From: Pseudomonas sp. GD04091
GTDB taxonomy: Bacteria > Pseudomonadota > Gammaproteobacteria > Pseudomonadales > Pseudomonadaceae
DNA: 64,000 nucleotides
Direction: 5' to 3'
Assembly: GCF_029836165.1 (NCBI RefSeq)
Contig: NZ_JAOEBG010000015.1
Coordinates: 1 to 64,000 of the forward strand
Made by a program: the position numbers and the translations under genes. Of this stretch, positions 45,172-53,927 are shown one piece after another. Within the stretch, counting starts at the first letter, position 1; each line of letters starts with the position of its first letter. Below the pieces are notes generated by a model that made no database searches, had not been told where the DNA came from, and saw only the letters and a list, made by a program, of their open reading frames with translations.

Positions 45172-45204
45172 AAAGCCCCGCAACCTTAAAGATTGCGGGG
45201 CTTT
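45172..45204 (-). terminator. Intrinsic terminator of the tRNA-Cys transcript
   Basis: 12-base stem with a nine-base loop. On the minus strand it ends in GGGGCTTTTTC, so a U-run follows the stem. It starts seven bases after the tRNA 3' end. Confidence 0.9.
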
Positions 45205-45211
45205 CGAAGAG

Positions 45212-45285
45212 TGGAGGCCGAGGTCGGAATCGAACCGGCGTAGACGGATTTGCAATCCGGAGCATAACCACTTTGCTACTCGGCC
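45212..45285 (-). tRNA. tRNA-Cys (anticodon GCA)
   Basis: 74 nucleotides including an encoded CCA. Acceptor stem GGCCGAG pairs with CTCGGCC, the anticodon stem-loop CGGATTGCAAATCCG holds GCA at positions 33-35 of this gene, and the T-arm contains GTTCGATTC. All arms fold as a standard tRNA-Cys. It is a single tRNA gene followed by a strong terminator. No direct repeat of its 3' end was seen nearby, so it shows no sign of being an integration site here. Confidence 0.97.
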
Positions 45286-45362
45286 TCAAAGTCGGAGTCA
45301 GCTTTCGCTATCTCCTTGAAACCGCTGAACTTTTTCAAGCCAGCTGCGTTTCGATGGACGCC

Positions 45363-45391
45363 ATTATGTCGGCATTCGATGGACCTTGCAA
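45363..45391 (-). promoter_or_regulatory. Candidate sigma-70 promoter for tRNA-Cys
   Basis: On the minus strand TTGCAA is followed by a 17-base spacer and CATAAT, close to the TTGACA-N17-TATAAT consensus. It lies about 78 bases upstream of the mature tRNA 5' end, which would give a short leader removed by RNase P. It abuts the hairpin at the end of the protease gene. Confidence 0.45.
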
Positions 45392-45422
45392 CCCCCTTCA
45401 AGAAAAAAATCTTCAAGGGGGT
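45391..45422 (-). terminator. Hairpin after the SohB-type protease gene
   Basis: An 11-pair stem with one mismatch, ACCCCCTT and AAG paired around an eight-base loop. It begins eight bases after the protease stop. The T-run lies in the loop rather than after the stem, so it may be only a partial terminator. Confidence 0.5.
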
Positions 45423-45429
45423 CAAGGTG

Positions 45430-46446
45430 TTAGCGAAGGCGCCCGAGTTTGCTCCACAACCCGACCAGGGTGTTCTCCACCGCGCCACTGGCGGCCATGC
45501 CGATGCGCTCCTGCAGGCTCTTGCGCTCGGCGAAGTGCAGATGGAACACATTGGCCTCGCGGGCGCTGCGGCTCAGGTATTCGTCGCTGGTGCCCAGTTC
45601 ATCCACCAACTGGCGGTTCAGCGCGGCGATACCGAGCCAGACTTCGCCGGTGGCCACTTCATCGATGTGCAGTTGCGGACGGTAGCGAGCAACGAAATCC
45701 TTGAACAGCTTGTGGGTGATGTCCAGGTCCTCCTGGAATTTCTCCCGCCCCTTCTCGGTGTTCTCGCCGAACACGGTCAGGGTGCGCTTGTACTCGCCAG
45801 CGGTGAGCACTTCGAAATCGATGTCGTGCTTCTTCAGCAGGCGGTTGACGTTGGGCATCTGTGCCACCACGCCGATCGAGCCGAGCACGGCGAACGGTGC
45901 GCTGACGATCTTCTCGCCGATGCAGGCCATCATGTACCCGCCACTGGCGGCGACCTTGTCGATGCAGATGGTCAGCGGGATGCCGGCTTCGCGGATCCGC
46001 GCCAGCTGCGAGGCTGCCAGGCCGTAGCTGTGCACCAGGCCGCCGCCGCTCTCAAGGCGCAGGACCACTTCGTCACGCGGGGTGGCCAGGGTCAGCAGCG
46101 CGGTAATCTCGTTGCGCAGGCTCTCGGTGGCCGACGCCTTGATGTCGCCATCGAAATCGAGCACGAATACCCGGCGCTTGTCTTCGGGCTTTTTCTTCTG
46201 CTGCTTCTCGGTCTTCGCCTGCTGCTTGCGCAGTGCCTTGAGCTGGGCCTTGTCGAGCAGGCCTGACTCCAGACGCTCGCGCAGCTCCTTGTAGAACTCG
46301 TTGAGACGGGTGACCTGCAATTGCCCACCCGGCTTGCGTCGCCCCTTGCCGCGCAGCCCGGCGATGGCCGACAGCACGACGAGGATGGCGATCACCAGCG
46401 TTGCGGTTTTGGCGAGAAAGCTTGCGTATTCGGCAAGAAACTCCAC
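45430..46446 (-). CDS. sohB: SohB-type membrane serine protease (S49 family)
   Basis: 338 residues from a GTG start with AAGGAGT six bases upstream; this matches the N-terminus of E. coli SohB, whereas the longer frame adds an unlikely leader. A membrane anchor at about 12-31 is followed by a basic linker and the S49 domain. The catalytic Ser is S168 in AASGGY and the general-base Lys is K220 in GEYKRT, the same 52-residue spacing as in E. coli. It cleaves membrane or periplasmic proteins or signal peptides. Linker about 35-92 is rich in Lys and Gln. Confidence 0.9.
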   Translation of the reverse strand: MEFLAEYASFLAKTATLVIAILVVLSAIAGLRGKGRRKPGGQLQVTRLNEFYKELRERLESGLLDKAQLKALRKQQAKTEKQQKKKPEDKRRVFVLDFDGDIKASATESLRNEITALLTLATPRDEVVLRLESGGGLVHSYGLAASQLARIREAGIPLTICIDKVAASGGYMMACIGEKIVSAPFAVLGSIGVVAQMPNVNRLLKKHDIDFEVLTAGEYKRTLTVFGENTEKGREKFQEDLDITHKLFKDFVARYRPQLHIDEVATGEVWLGIAALNRQLVDELGTSDEYLSRSAREANVFHLHFAERKSLQERIGMAASGAVENTLVGLWSKLGRLR

Positions 46447-46644
46447 GTTGACTCCTTGATAGACCAGCACCTGAACGGCGCGAAATGTTGCAAGCATACC
46501 GGTGCGCCTGGGCCGCTGCCAGCCAGGGAAAATGCTGGCAACACAGTTCAAACGACCTTTTCAAACGCTTGTATGTTTTTTCGTTGACAGCCTGCCTGGG
46601 GCAACCTAACCTCGCAGCAACCTTCAACCGGGCCGGACTTCCAC

Positions 46645-47358
46645 GTGGGCAACCTGTACCTGATCCGACATGGCCAAGCTTCCTTTGGTGCCGCCGACTA
46701 TGACGTGCTTTCGCCGGTGGGCGAGCGTCAGAGCCTGGCACTGGGCGAGCACCTGGCTCAGTTGGGCCTGCGCCTGGATCGCTGCGTGGCCGGCACCTTG
46801 CGCCGCCAGCAGGACACCGCGCGCCTGGCACTGGATGCGTTGCATGCCCATGGCAATCCGGTCCCGGCCATCGAGACCGACGCCGCGTTCAACGAGTTCG
46901 ACGCCGACGGCGTGATCCGCGCCCTGCTCCCCGGTCTGCTGCCCGACGAGCCCGATGCCCTGCATGTGCTGCGCAACGGCACGCAGAACCGCAGCGAGTT
47001 CCAGCGCCTGTTCGCCTTGATGGTGCAGCGCTGGCACGCCGGCGAACATGCCCACGACGACAACCTGGAAACCTGGCAGGCGTTCACCGGCCGGGTCGGC
47101 GATGGTCTGTGGCGCCTGCTCGACAGCGCGGCCAGCGGCGCCAACATCGCTCTGTTCACTTCTGGCGGCACCATTGCCGCCCTGCTCCACCTGGTTAGCG
47201 GAATCACGCCGGCGCAGGCCTTCGCCCTGAACTGGCAGATCATCAACACGTCGCTCAGCCACCTGAAATTCCGGGGGCGCGACGTGGCACTGGCTTCCTT
47301 CAACAGCCAAGCCCATGTGCAGCTGTTGAGGGCGCCGGAGCTCATCACCTATCGCTGA
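46645..47358 (+). CDS. Histidine phosphatase family protein
   Basis: 237 residues from a GTG start. The RHG motif LIRHGQASF near 6-14 carries the catalytic His (His9), and a second conserved His-like region lies near SGGTIAALLHLV. The family includes phosphoglycerate mutase-like and SixA-like phosphatases. The substrate is unknown. The next gene, an SCP2 protein, starts 57 bases later on the same strand, so they probably form one unit. Confidence 0.86.
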   Translation: MGNLYLIRHGQASFGAADYDVLSPVGERQSLALGEHLAQLGLRLDRCVAGTLRRQQDTARLALDALHAHGNPVPAIETDAAFNEFDADGVIRALLPGLLPDEPDALHVLRNGTQNRSEFQRLFALMVQRWHAGEHAHDDNLETWQAFTGRVGDGLWRLLDSAASGANIALFTSGGTIAALLHLVSGITPAQAFALNWQIINTSLSHLKFRGRDVALASFNSQAHVQLLRAPELITYR

Positions 47359-47414
47359 GCCCGGCCTGTTTTGTCCCTTTGGGGACGCGAATATCACTCT
47401 ATAAGGAATGCGCC

Positions 47415-47732
47415 ATGACCTCCGTAGCTGATGCCGTCAAGAAGATGCAAGAGAAGTTCAACCCAGTCGCTGCCGAAGGCCTGGACCTGGTGTTCGGCTT
47501 CAACATCACCGACGAAGACAAGCACTACGCCCTGATCGTCAAGGATGGCACCTGCGACATCCAGGAAGGCGAGAACGCCGACGCCAACTGCACCCTGGTG
47601 ATGGACAGCGAAACCCTCAAGGGCATCGTCAGCGGTGAAACCGACGGCATGCAGGCCTTCATGGGCGGCAAGCTGCGGGTCGAGGGCGACATGATGCTGT
47701 CGATGAAGCTCAGCGAGCTGTTCCCGGCCTGA
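47415..47732 (+). CDS. SCP2 sterol-transfer-family protein
   Basis: 105 residues with the SCP2 pattern: VFGFNITDEDKHYALIVKDG, then CTLVMDSETLKGIVSGE and a C-terminal GGKLRVEGDMMLSMKL. Such small proteins bind lipids or acyl-CoA in a tunnel. The ATG follows AAGGAATGC. Placed between a phosphatase and, after a strong terminator, a phosphotransferase/SDR pair; lipid or acyl-CoA metabolism is the likely theme. Confidence 0.9.
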   Translation: MTSVADAVKKMQEKFNPVAAEGLDLVFGFNITDEDKHYALIVKDGTCDIQEGENADANCTLVMDSETLKGIVSGETDGMQAFMGGKLRVEGDMMLSMKLSELFPA

Positions 47733-47755
47733 TCGGCGCGACGAATCGCGAATGA

Positions 47756-47791
47756 AAAAACCGAAGCCTGATGCGCTTCGGTTTTTTTTTG
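47756..47791 (+). terminator. Strong intrinsic terminator after the SCP2 gene
   Basis: 13-pair stem AAAAAACCGAAGC with its complement, seven-base loop, followed by a run of nine T. Also A-rich on the left side, so it may act in both directions. Confidence 0.95.
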
Positions 47792-47930
47792 CCCGCGCCA
47801 AACCGCTGCCCATCAGGGCCGTTGATCGCCCGGCAACACCCAGGCCAATAAGCGTCTGGCACGCTTGTACCAGCTTCGACAGGAAATTAGATTAGCCAAT
47901 AATCCTTGCTCCAGATCATAAGGAAATCGC

Positions 47931-48998
47931 ATGACGCTCACCGACCAGTCCACCCAGGTCCGCCCCGGCGAAGAACTCGATGCCGCCGTCATCGATCCTT
48001 ATCTGAAGGATCATATCCCCGGCCTGCAAGGCACGCCGACCATCAGCCAGTTCCCCGGCGGCGCCTCCAACCTGACCTACCTGGTGGCCTATCCCGGCAA
48101 GGAGTTCGTCCTGCGCCGCCCACCGTTCGGGCACAAGGCCAAGTCGGCCCACGACATGGGCCGGGAGTTTCGCATCCTCAACCAGCTCAACGACGGTTTC
48201 CCCTATTGCCCCAAGGCCTATGTGCACTGCACCGACGAATCGCTGATCGGCGGCGAGTTCTATGTGATGCAGCGGGTCAGCGGCATCATCCTGCGTTCGG
48301 ATATCCCGGCCGAGCTCGGCCTGGACGCCAACCGCACCGAGGCCCTGTGCAAAAGCTTCATCGACCGCCTGGTCGAGCTGCACCAGGTCGACTACCACGC
48401 CTGTCGGCTGGCCGACCTGGGCAAGCCCGAAGGCTACGTGCAGCGCCAGATCGAAGGCTGGGCCAGCCGTTACGAGAAAGCCCTGACACCCGACGCGCCG
48501 CGCTGGGAGCAGGTGATCGCCTGGCTGCGCGAGAAGATGCCCGCCGACCACCCGCGCCCGGGCATCATCCATAACGACTACCGCTTCGACAACGTCATCC
48601 TGGACAGCGCCAACCCCATGCGCATCATCGGAGTGCTGGACTGGGAAATGGCCACCATCGGCGATCCGCTGATGGACCTGGGCAACAGCCTCGCCTACTG
48701 GATCGAGGCCGACGACCCGGCGCCGGTGCAACTGATGCGCCGCCAGCCGAGCAACGCCCCGGGCATGCTGAGCCGCCAGCAGTTCGTCGATTACTACGCC
48801 GAGCGCGCCGGCATCCGCATCGACAACTTCGACTTCTATTATTGCTACGGCCTGTTCCGCCTGGCCGGCATCGTCCAGCAGATCTACTACCGCTTCTTCC
48901 ACGGCCAGACCCAGGACAAGCGCTTCGCCCAGTTCATCCACATGAACCGGCTACTGGAGCAGATGAGCCTGCAACTGATCGGCAAATCCGGCCTGTAA
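47931..48998 (+). CDS. Phosphotransferase (APH/ACAD10-like kinase fold)
   Basis: 355 residues with kinase-like motifs: FPGGASNLTYLV near 40-51, LRRPP, the catalytic loop IIHNDYRFDNVIL (HND and N) near 205-217, and VLDWEMATIGDPLMDLG for metal binding. These are hallmarks of the APH family, and the ACAD10/11-like group acts on hydroxy-acyl-CoA or similar alcohols. Ribosome site ATAAGGAAA. Coupled to an SDR 28 bases downstream, which matches hydroxyacyl-CoA handling by ACAD11-like kinases, an inference. Confidence 0.88.
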   Translation: MTLTDQSTQVRPGEELDAAVIDPYLKDHIPGLQGTPTISQFPGGASNLTYLVAYPGKEFVLRRPPFGHKAKSAHDMGREFRILNQLNDGFPYCPKAYVHCTDESLIGGEFYVMQRVSGIILRSDIPAELGLDANRTEALCKSFIDRLVELHQVDYHACRLADLGKPEGYVQRQIEGWASRYEKALTPDAPRWEQVIAWLREKMPADHPRPGIIHNDYRFDNVILDSANPMRIIGVLDWEMATIGDPLMDLGNSLAYWIEADDPAPVQLMRRQPSNAPGMLSRQQFVDYYAERAGIRIDNFDFYYCYGLFRLAGIVQQIYYRFFHGQTQDKRFAQFIHMNRLLEQMSLQLIGKSGL

Positions 48999-49025
48999 CT
49001 CCGGCAGACAACAAGGAATACCCGC

Positions 49026-49793
49026 ATGTCCAAGACCCACCTGTTCGACCTCGACGGCAAGATCGCTTTCGTTTCCGGTGCAAGCCGCGGCATCGGCGAG
49101 GCCATCGCCCACCTGCTGGCCCAGCAGGGTGCCCATGTGATCGTCTCCAGTCGCAAGCTCGACGGCTGCCAGCAGGTCGCCGAAGCGATCATCGCCGCCG
49201 GTGGCAAGGCCACCGCGGTGGCCTGCCACATTGGCGAGATGGAGCAGATCCAGCAGGTGTTCGCCGGCATCCGCGAGCAGTTCGGCCGCCTCGACATCCT
49301 GGTCAACAATGCCGCCACCAACCCGCAGTTCTGCAACGTGCTGGATACCGACCTGGGGGCGTTCCAGAAGACCGTCGACGTGAACATTCGCGGTTACTTC
49401 TTCATGTCGGTGGAGGCCGGCAAGCTGATGCGCGAGCACGGCGGCGGCAGCATCATCAACGTCGCCTCGATCAACGGTGTCTCGCCCGGACTGTTCCAGG
49501 GCATCTACTCGGTGACCAAGGCGGCGGTGATCAACATGACCAAGGTGTTCGCCAAGGAATGCGCGCAGTTCGGCATCCGCTGCAACGCCCTGCTGCCAGG
49601 CCTGACCGACACCAAGTTCGCCTCGGCGCTGGTGAAGAACGACAGCATCCGCAATGCCGCGCTGCAGCAGATCCCGCTCAAGCGCGTCGCCGACCCGAGC
49701 GAGATGGCCGGTGCGGTGTTGTACCTGGCCAGCGACGCCTCCAGCTACACCACCGGCACCGCGCTCAATGTCGACGGCGGCTTCCTCTCCTGA
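49026..49793 (+). CDS. Short-chain dehydrogenase/reductase
   Basis: 255 residues, classical SDR: cofactor motif SGASRGIGEAIAH near 18-30, NNAAT near 93-97, catalytic Ser in NVASING and YSVTK (YxxxK intact), with C-terminal GTALNVDGGF. It is probably an NAD(H)- or NADP(H)-dependent oxidoreductase of a hydroxy or keto compound. Directly follows the phosphotransferase gene with 27 bases between, so an operon is likely. Confidence 0.9.
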   Translation: MSKTHLFDLDGKIAFVSGASRGIGEAIAHLLAQQGAHVIVSSRKLDGCQQVAEAIIAAGGKATAVACHIGEMEQIQQVFAGIREQFGRLDILVNNAATNPQFCNVLDTDLGAFQKTVDVNIRGYFFMSVEAGKLMREHGGGSIINVASINGVSPGLFQGIYSVTKAAVINMTKVFAKECAQFGIRCNALLPGLTDTKFASALVKNDSIRNAALQQIPLKRVADPSEMAGAVLYLASDASSYTTGTALNVDGGFLS

Positions 49794-49818
49794 CCGACGC
49801 GGGAGCAGTGGCGGCGGC

Positions 49819-50640
49819 CTACGCTTTCGTCGCCTGCAACGTATAGCTCAACGGCAGGCGCCAGGGCGCGTCGACCAGGCGCCACTCACCATCGGCGCCC
49901 TTCGCCATCTGCCCAGGCAGCGCCTCCCAGGGGATGCTCTGGTGTTCCTCCAGGCCGGTGATCCGCAGCCCATTGCTCAGCAAGGCGGTGATCACCTCGC
50001 CCAGGCCATGGCTCCACTCATGGGTCTCGGTCTGGGTCAGTGCCTGGTCGGTGTCGACGTAGGTCTGGTCGTTGTGCCATACCGTCGGGGCCTCGCGCTC
50101 GAAATAGGGATACTCCACTTGCAGGCGATCCTGCTGGTCCTCGTCGATGGCCATCAGCATCGGGTGGCCGTCACGCAGGAACAACCGCCCACCTGGCTTG
50201 AGCAGCGCCGCCACGGTTCGCGCCCAGCGCTCGATGCTCGGCAGCCAGCACAACGCACCGATTCCGGTATAGACCAGGTCGAAAGCGCCGGGGGGCAGCA
50301 CCTGATCAGCCTGGTACACGTCCGACTCGACATACCCGATGCCCGCGCCACAGCGCTCGGCCAGCAGACGCGCCTGGGCCAGGGAGGCAGCGGAAAAATC
50401 CAGGCCACAGACATCGGCGCCGAGGCGTGCCAGCGACAGCGTGTCGGTGCCGATATGGCATTGCAGGTGCACCGCGCGCAGGCCCTGGATGTCACCCAGC
50501 CGCGGCAGATCGAAGCGCACCACCTCGGACAGATGCCCAGGCTCGGCAAGGAAACGCTCGACCTCGTAATCCTTGGAGGCGGCGTGCAACGGTGCGCGTT
50601 CATCCCAGCTGGCGCGATTGAGTTCCAGTGATCGGCTCAT
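49819..50640 (-). CDS. Class I SAM-dependent methyltransferase
   Basis: 273 residues. SAM motif I reads LQCHIGTDTLSLARLGADV and an acidic residue follows in CGLDFS; motif II/III DLVYTGIGALCWLPS and LLKPGGRLFLRDG complete the fold. The ATG at MSRSLELNRASW is used because the frame upstream has no methyltransferase features. Substrate unknown. Convergent with the SDR gene and divergent from the HTH-PAS-PAS regulator, 133 bases away. Confidence 0.88.
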   Translation of the reverse strand: MSRSLELNRASWDERAPLHAASKDYEVERFLAEPGHLSEVVRFDLPRLGDIQGLRAVHLQCHIGTDTLSLARLGADVCGLDFSAASLAQARLLAERCGAGIGYVESDVYQADQVLPPGAFDLVYTGIGALCWLPSIERWARTVAALLKPGGRLFLRDGHPMLMAIDEDQQDRLQVEYPYFEREAPTVWHNDQTYVDTDQALTQTETHEWSHGLGEVITALLSNGLRITGLEEHQSIPWEALPGQMAKGADGEWRLVDAPWRLPLSYTLQATKA

Positions 50641-50773
50641 GCGGTGCTTCCCTGTCCAGTGTGAGTCAGGCGCCACGTTAACCGGCGCCGGGATGCCAGG
50701 CAACTCCCCGTCAACCTCAAGTTGACAGCTCAGGTATACTGCCCGCTTCGTCCCGCCCAAGGATCCAGCGCCC

Positions 50774-51847
50774 ATGACGGAAAACAGTTTCGCCTTTCGC
50801 CTCAAGGAACTGCTCGAACACCACAAGCTGACCCTGCAAGCCGTCGGCACGGCGCTGGGGATCTCGCGCACGGCGGTGCACAAGTGGACCCGCGGCGGGG
50901 AGATCGACTACGACAACCTGCGCAAGCTGGCGAATTTCCTCAAGGTCAACTGGATCTGGCTGCGCTACGGCGAGGAGGCCTTGCACAGCGTGCAACAGGC
51001 CGAAGTGGTCGAACTGCCCATGACCGATGTGCGTCGCCGCTACACCGCCGAAATCATGGAAAGCGAAACGCGCATGAAACTGGCCCAGGAAGGCGCCCGC
51101 ATCGTCACCTGGGAATGGAACCTGGTCACCGACGCAGTGACCTACTCGCCCAACGTCGAGGCCGTGTATGGCTGGGCGTTGCAGCGCAACGAAGACTTCT
51201 GGCTGCACATCCACCCCGAGGATGCCCAGCACATGCAGGGCATGTACGCCCAGGCGGTGGCCGACGGCACCGGTTGCGAGTGCGACTTCCGCATCACCCG
51301 CCCCGACGGCAGCCAGCGCTGGATCGCCTCGCGCGCCACGGTGCTGCAGGACAGCGTCGGGCGGCCGGTGAAGATGGTCGGCATCAGCATGGACAACACC
51401 GAACGCAAGGTCGCCGAAGAGGAGCTGCGCCAGAGCGAGGCGCGCTTTCGCACCATCTTCGAACTGGCCTGGGGCGCGCTCGCCTATATCGACCCGGACG
51501 GCAGCTGGCGGCGGGTCAACGGTAGCTTCTGCGAGCTGCTGGGCTATCGCGAGGACGAGCTGTACGGCAACACCTTCCAGCAGATCACCCACCCCGATGA
51601 CCTGCCGGACAACCTGACGCTGCTGCAACGCCTGCTCGCGGGCGAGATCGAGCGATACGAGGTGGAAAAACGCGTGCGCCACAGGGACGGGCGCTACATC
51701 TGGGTAAGGGCCCGCACTGCCCTCGAGCGCCGGGTCGACGGCCAACCGGAACATCTGATCAGCGTGTTCGAGGACATCACCGCCGAGCGCGAGGAGCATG
51801 AACGCCTGCAGACCCATATTGCCGGGCTGGAAGCACGGCTGGCCTGA
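50774..51847 (+). CDS. XRE-type HTH regulator with two PAS domains
   Basis: 357 residues. N-terminal helix-turn-helix (about 5-65, LQAVGTALGISRTAVHKWTRGGEI) resembles lambda-Cro/XRE, followed by PAS1 (about 98-212, ending with the PAC motif) and PAS2 (about 222-342, ending SVFEDITAEREEHERL). This order, HTH first and two PAS sensors after, is uncommon. PAS pockets often hold small ligands, haem or flavin; no fixed cysteine or histidine signature was seen. It starts close to its own promoter region and has no adjacent kinase. Confidence 0.85.
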   Translation: MTENSFAFRLKELLEHHKLTLQAVGTALGISRTAVHKWTRGGEIDYDNLRKLANFLKVNWIWLRYGEEALHSVQQAEVVELPMTDVRRRYTAEIMESETRMKLAQEGARIVTWEWNLVTDAVTYSPNVEAVYGWALQRNEDFWLHIHPEDAQHMQGMYAQAVADGTGCECDFRITRPDGSQRWIASRATVLQDSVGRPVKMVGISMDNTERKVAEEELRQSEARFRTIFELAWGALAYIDPDGSWRRVNGSFCELLGYREDELYGNTFQQITHPDDLPDNLTLLQRLLAGEIERYEVEKRVRHRDGRYIWVRARTALERRVDGQPEHLISVFEDITAEREEHERLQTHIAGLEARLA

Positions 51848-51861
51848 CGCCGAAGCGCCGG

Positions 51862-52212
51862 CTACAAGCAGGTCGCCGCCGCCGCCCGCCGCCGCAGAGC
51901 CATTTCGTCGTCGCTTCGCGCGTAATAGTCGACCCGCGTCCCGCCCGCCTGAGCGTACACATCGACGAACGACTCGGCCTCACGGGTATAGACCGTGAAC
52001 CCGCCCTGCTTGCGCGCCTCGAGGTAACCACTGGCGTCGACCCCGAATGCCTTCTCCTCCTGCCAGCTGAACTGGATGCACTGGGCGACCAGGTCGGGCG
52101 TCTTGTGCGAATCCAGACGTGCGGTCGGAGCACCGCCACGCGCCGCCTCCATGGTCGACGACGCACAGCCCACCAACAGCAGCGCGACAGTCATCGGCAG
52201 AATTGCTCGCAT
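51862..52212 (-). CDS. Small lipoprotein of unknown function
   Basis: 116 residues. The ATG follows GAGGA, and the first 18 residues form a lipoprotein signal with lipobox LVGC. The mature part has a central helix-rich section and a final segment with YYARSDDEMALRRRAAAA. No family recognised. Convergent with the HTH-PAS-PAS gene and followed on the same strand by nothing in the immediate 60 bases; the upstream neighbour is a diguanylate cyclase gene. Confidence 0.75.
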   Translation of the reverse strand: MRAILPMTVALLLVGCASSTMEAARGGAPTARLDSHKTPDLVAQCIQFSWQEEKAFGVDASGYLEARKQGGFTVYTREAESFVDVYAQAGGTRVDYYARSDDEMALRRRAAAATCL

Positions 52213-52281
52213 GTTCCATCCTCGGAAAAAAGAAGGCGACTCTAGCACCACCGGGCAGGCAGGTGAATTGCCAGGCAAGCG

Positions 52282-53442
52282 TCAGTTCGCCCCCAGCCAT
52301 GCGGCCATGCGCACGGCGTTCCGGCCACCGGCCTTGGCCTGGTACAGCGCGGCGTCGGCCTGGGCGATGAGGCTGGCGATGCAATCGTCCGCCCCAGGCA
52401 CGCCGCACCACAGCCCGACACTGAACCGCAGCGGGATATCACTGCCAGCGTACCGGGCCGGGCTGGCGGCGATGGCCTCGCGCAGGCCCTGCAACGCACC
52501 CATGGCGCCTTCGCCATCGGTGCCCGGCAACAGCAGCAGGAACTCTTCGCCGCCATAACGCCCCAGGCTGTCGCCGGCCCGCAAGCGCTGCTGCAGTTGG
52601 CGCACGCAGTGACACAGCACTTCGTCGCCGGCCATGTGGCCGTGCAGGTCGTTGATCCGCTTGAAGTGATCGATGTCGATCATCGCCACGGCCAGGCTGG
52701 CGTGGTCGATACGCGCCTGCGCCAGCTCCACGGCAAAGCGCTCGAGGATGGCCCGGCGATTGTAGGTGCCGGTGAGCACGTCGCGCTGGGCCAGGTATTG
52801 CAAGCGCGATTCGCTGCGCTCCTTGGCCATCAGGACCAGACCGATCGAGTACATCATGACGGTGACCGTGCCGATGCCCACCGAGATCGTCTGCTTGAGG
52901 TTGCTGGCGTCGTAGCGCATTTCGGCGGCACCACCGGCGAGCACGGCGAGCACCCGCATGCCCAGGCCGACCAGGCTGATCGCCGCGCCGATCGAAATCA
53001 ACAGGTGCGCCCTGCCCGCCGCCGTCCTTGGACGGTGCGCCCAGTACAGCAGCAGCGCGCACTGCAGCATCAGCACCAGTGTCGCCAGCAGCATGCGCGG
53101 CTCCAGCGTGTCGAGCAGCAGCGTCAGGCCGCCCAGCATGAGCAGCGGAATGGCGAAGATCCAGCGCCAGGGCACCCGCTGTTCGCGCACCCGGAAAAGG
53201 CTCGCCGTGTAGAACGCCAGGGCCAGCGACAACAGGCTGTTGCCAAGCCCGTAGCTCACCCATAGCGACGCATGGCCATACAGGGTGTAGCAGACATACG
53301 CCAAGGCATGGGAAAGCAGCCCGCAGCCCGTCAGCAACAGGTTGTCACGCTGGTTGAACTGTCCGACCAGCAACAGGCAAAAGGCCAGGATGGTCGCGAC
53401 CAGGGCAACGGCAGCGAACAATGTCGGGGTGTGGGCGATCAT
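52282..53442 (-). CDS. Membrane diguanylate cyclase (7TM-type sensor plus GGDEF)
   Basis: 386 residues. Six to seven membrane helices span about 5-205, then a GGDEF domain: RDVLTGTYNRR, MIDIDHFKRIND, and the active motif GGEEF at 297-301. The I-site RAGD at 288-291 precedes it by five residues, so feedback control by c-di-GMP is expected. No other sensory domain is recognisable beyond the membrane part. It lies just upstream of a lipoprotein gene on the same strand. Confidence 0.9.
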   Translation of the reverse strand: MIAHTPTLFAAVALVATILAFCLLLVGQFNQRDNLLLTGCGLLSHALAYVCYTLYGHASLWVSYGLGNSLLSLALAFYTASLFRVREQRVPWRWIFAIPLLMLGGLTLLLDTLEPRMLLATLVLMLQCALLLYWAHRPRTAAGRAHLLISIGAAISLVGLGMRVLAVLAGGAAEMRYDASNLKQTISVGIGTVTVMMYSIGLVLMAKERSESRLQYLAQRDVLTGTYNRRAILERFAVELAQARIDHASLAVAMIDIDHFKRINDLHGHMAGDEVLCHCVRQLQQRLRAGDSLGRYGGEEFLLLLPGTDGEGAMGALQGLREAIAASPARYAGSDIPLRFSVGLWCGVPGADDCIASLIAQADAALYQAKAGGRNAVRMAAWLGAN

Positions 53443-53667
53443 CGTGATTCACCGTGCGTGGCAGATGGCCGTCTTGACTGCGGCCTGCCAGCAAGTCTAG
53501 GTGGGCCCGGCGACAGCGGCCATGGCCGTGCGGGACAGAACAGCAGCCCACAGGCACGCCGCTCATCGCCACGGCAGTAAAATTTACCGTGGCAAAGAAC
53601 CAAATCGACCGTTCCAGGTCTCAGCAGGTACCGCGTAATCCGTTACGGATCAAGGACCTATATCTTG

Positions 53668-53853
53668 ATGACTCGCCTTGCAAGCCTTTCGCTGATCGCC
53701 ACCCTGCTGCTGCTCGGCGGCTGCCACAGCCACCACTACCACGACGACGATGGCTGGCGCGACGGAGATCGCGGCCACCGTCATCACCATCGGCATGACC
53801 GCGACCACGATGACGACGACAATCGCCAGTACCGTGACCGTTACTGGCGCTGA
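53668..53853 (+). CDS. His- and Asp-rich small lipoprotein
   Basis: 61 residues. Lipoprotein signal with lipobox LGGC; the mature part (about 40 residues) is almost entirely His, Asp and Arg. The start is the ATG, since the TTG just before it only adds one residue. AAGGA lies 11 bases upstream. The composition suggests metal binding (Zn, Ni or Cu) at the outer membrane, but no family was recognised. The glycine-zipper protein gene follows in the same direction after 74 bases. Confidence 0.7.
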   Translation: MTRLASLSLIATLLLLGGCHSHHYHDDDGWRDGDRGHRHHHRHDRDHDDDDNRQYRDRYWR

Positions 53854-53927
53854 AGCGTCCTTGCAACCCTGACAACACCGCCGCCCGCGCGGCGACTTTC
53901 CCTGATGACTCCCCTGAGGTTCAAAAC

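Noticed and set aside
45212..45285. tRNA-Cys as an integration (att) site
   Set aside because: No duplicated tRNA 3' end, integrase or direct repeat was seen on either side within the window.
45316..46266. A 316-codon plus-strand open frame opposite the SohB-type gene
   Set aside because: Antisense to a protease gene with correct Ser-Lys spacing; no domain in the translation, and it overlaps the tRNA-side terminator region.
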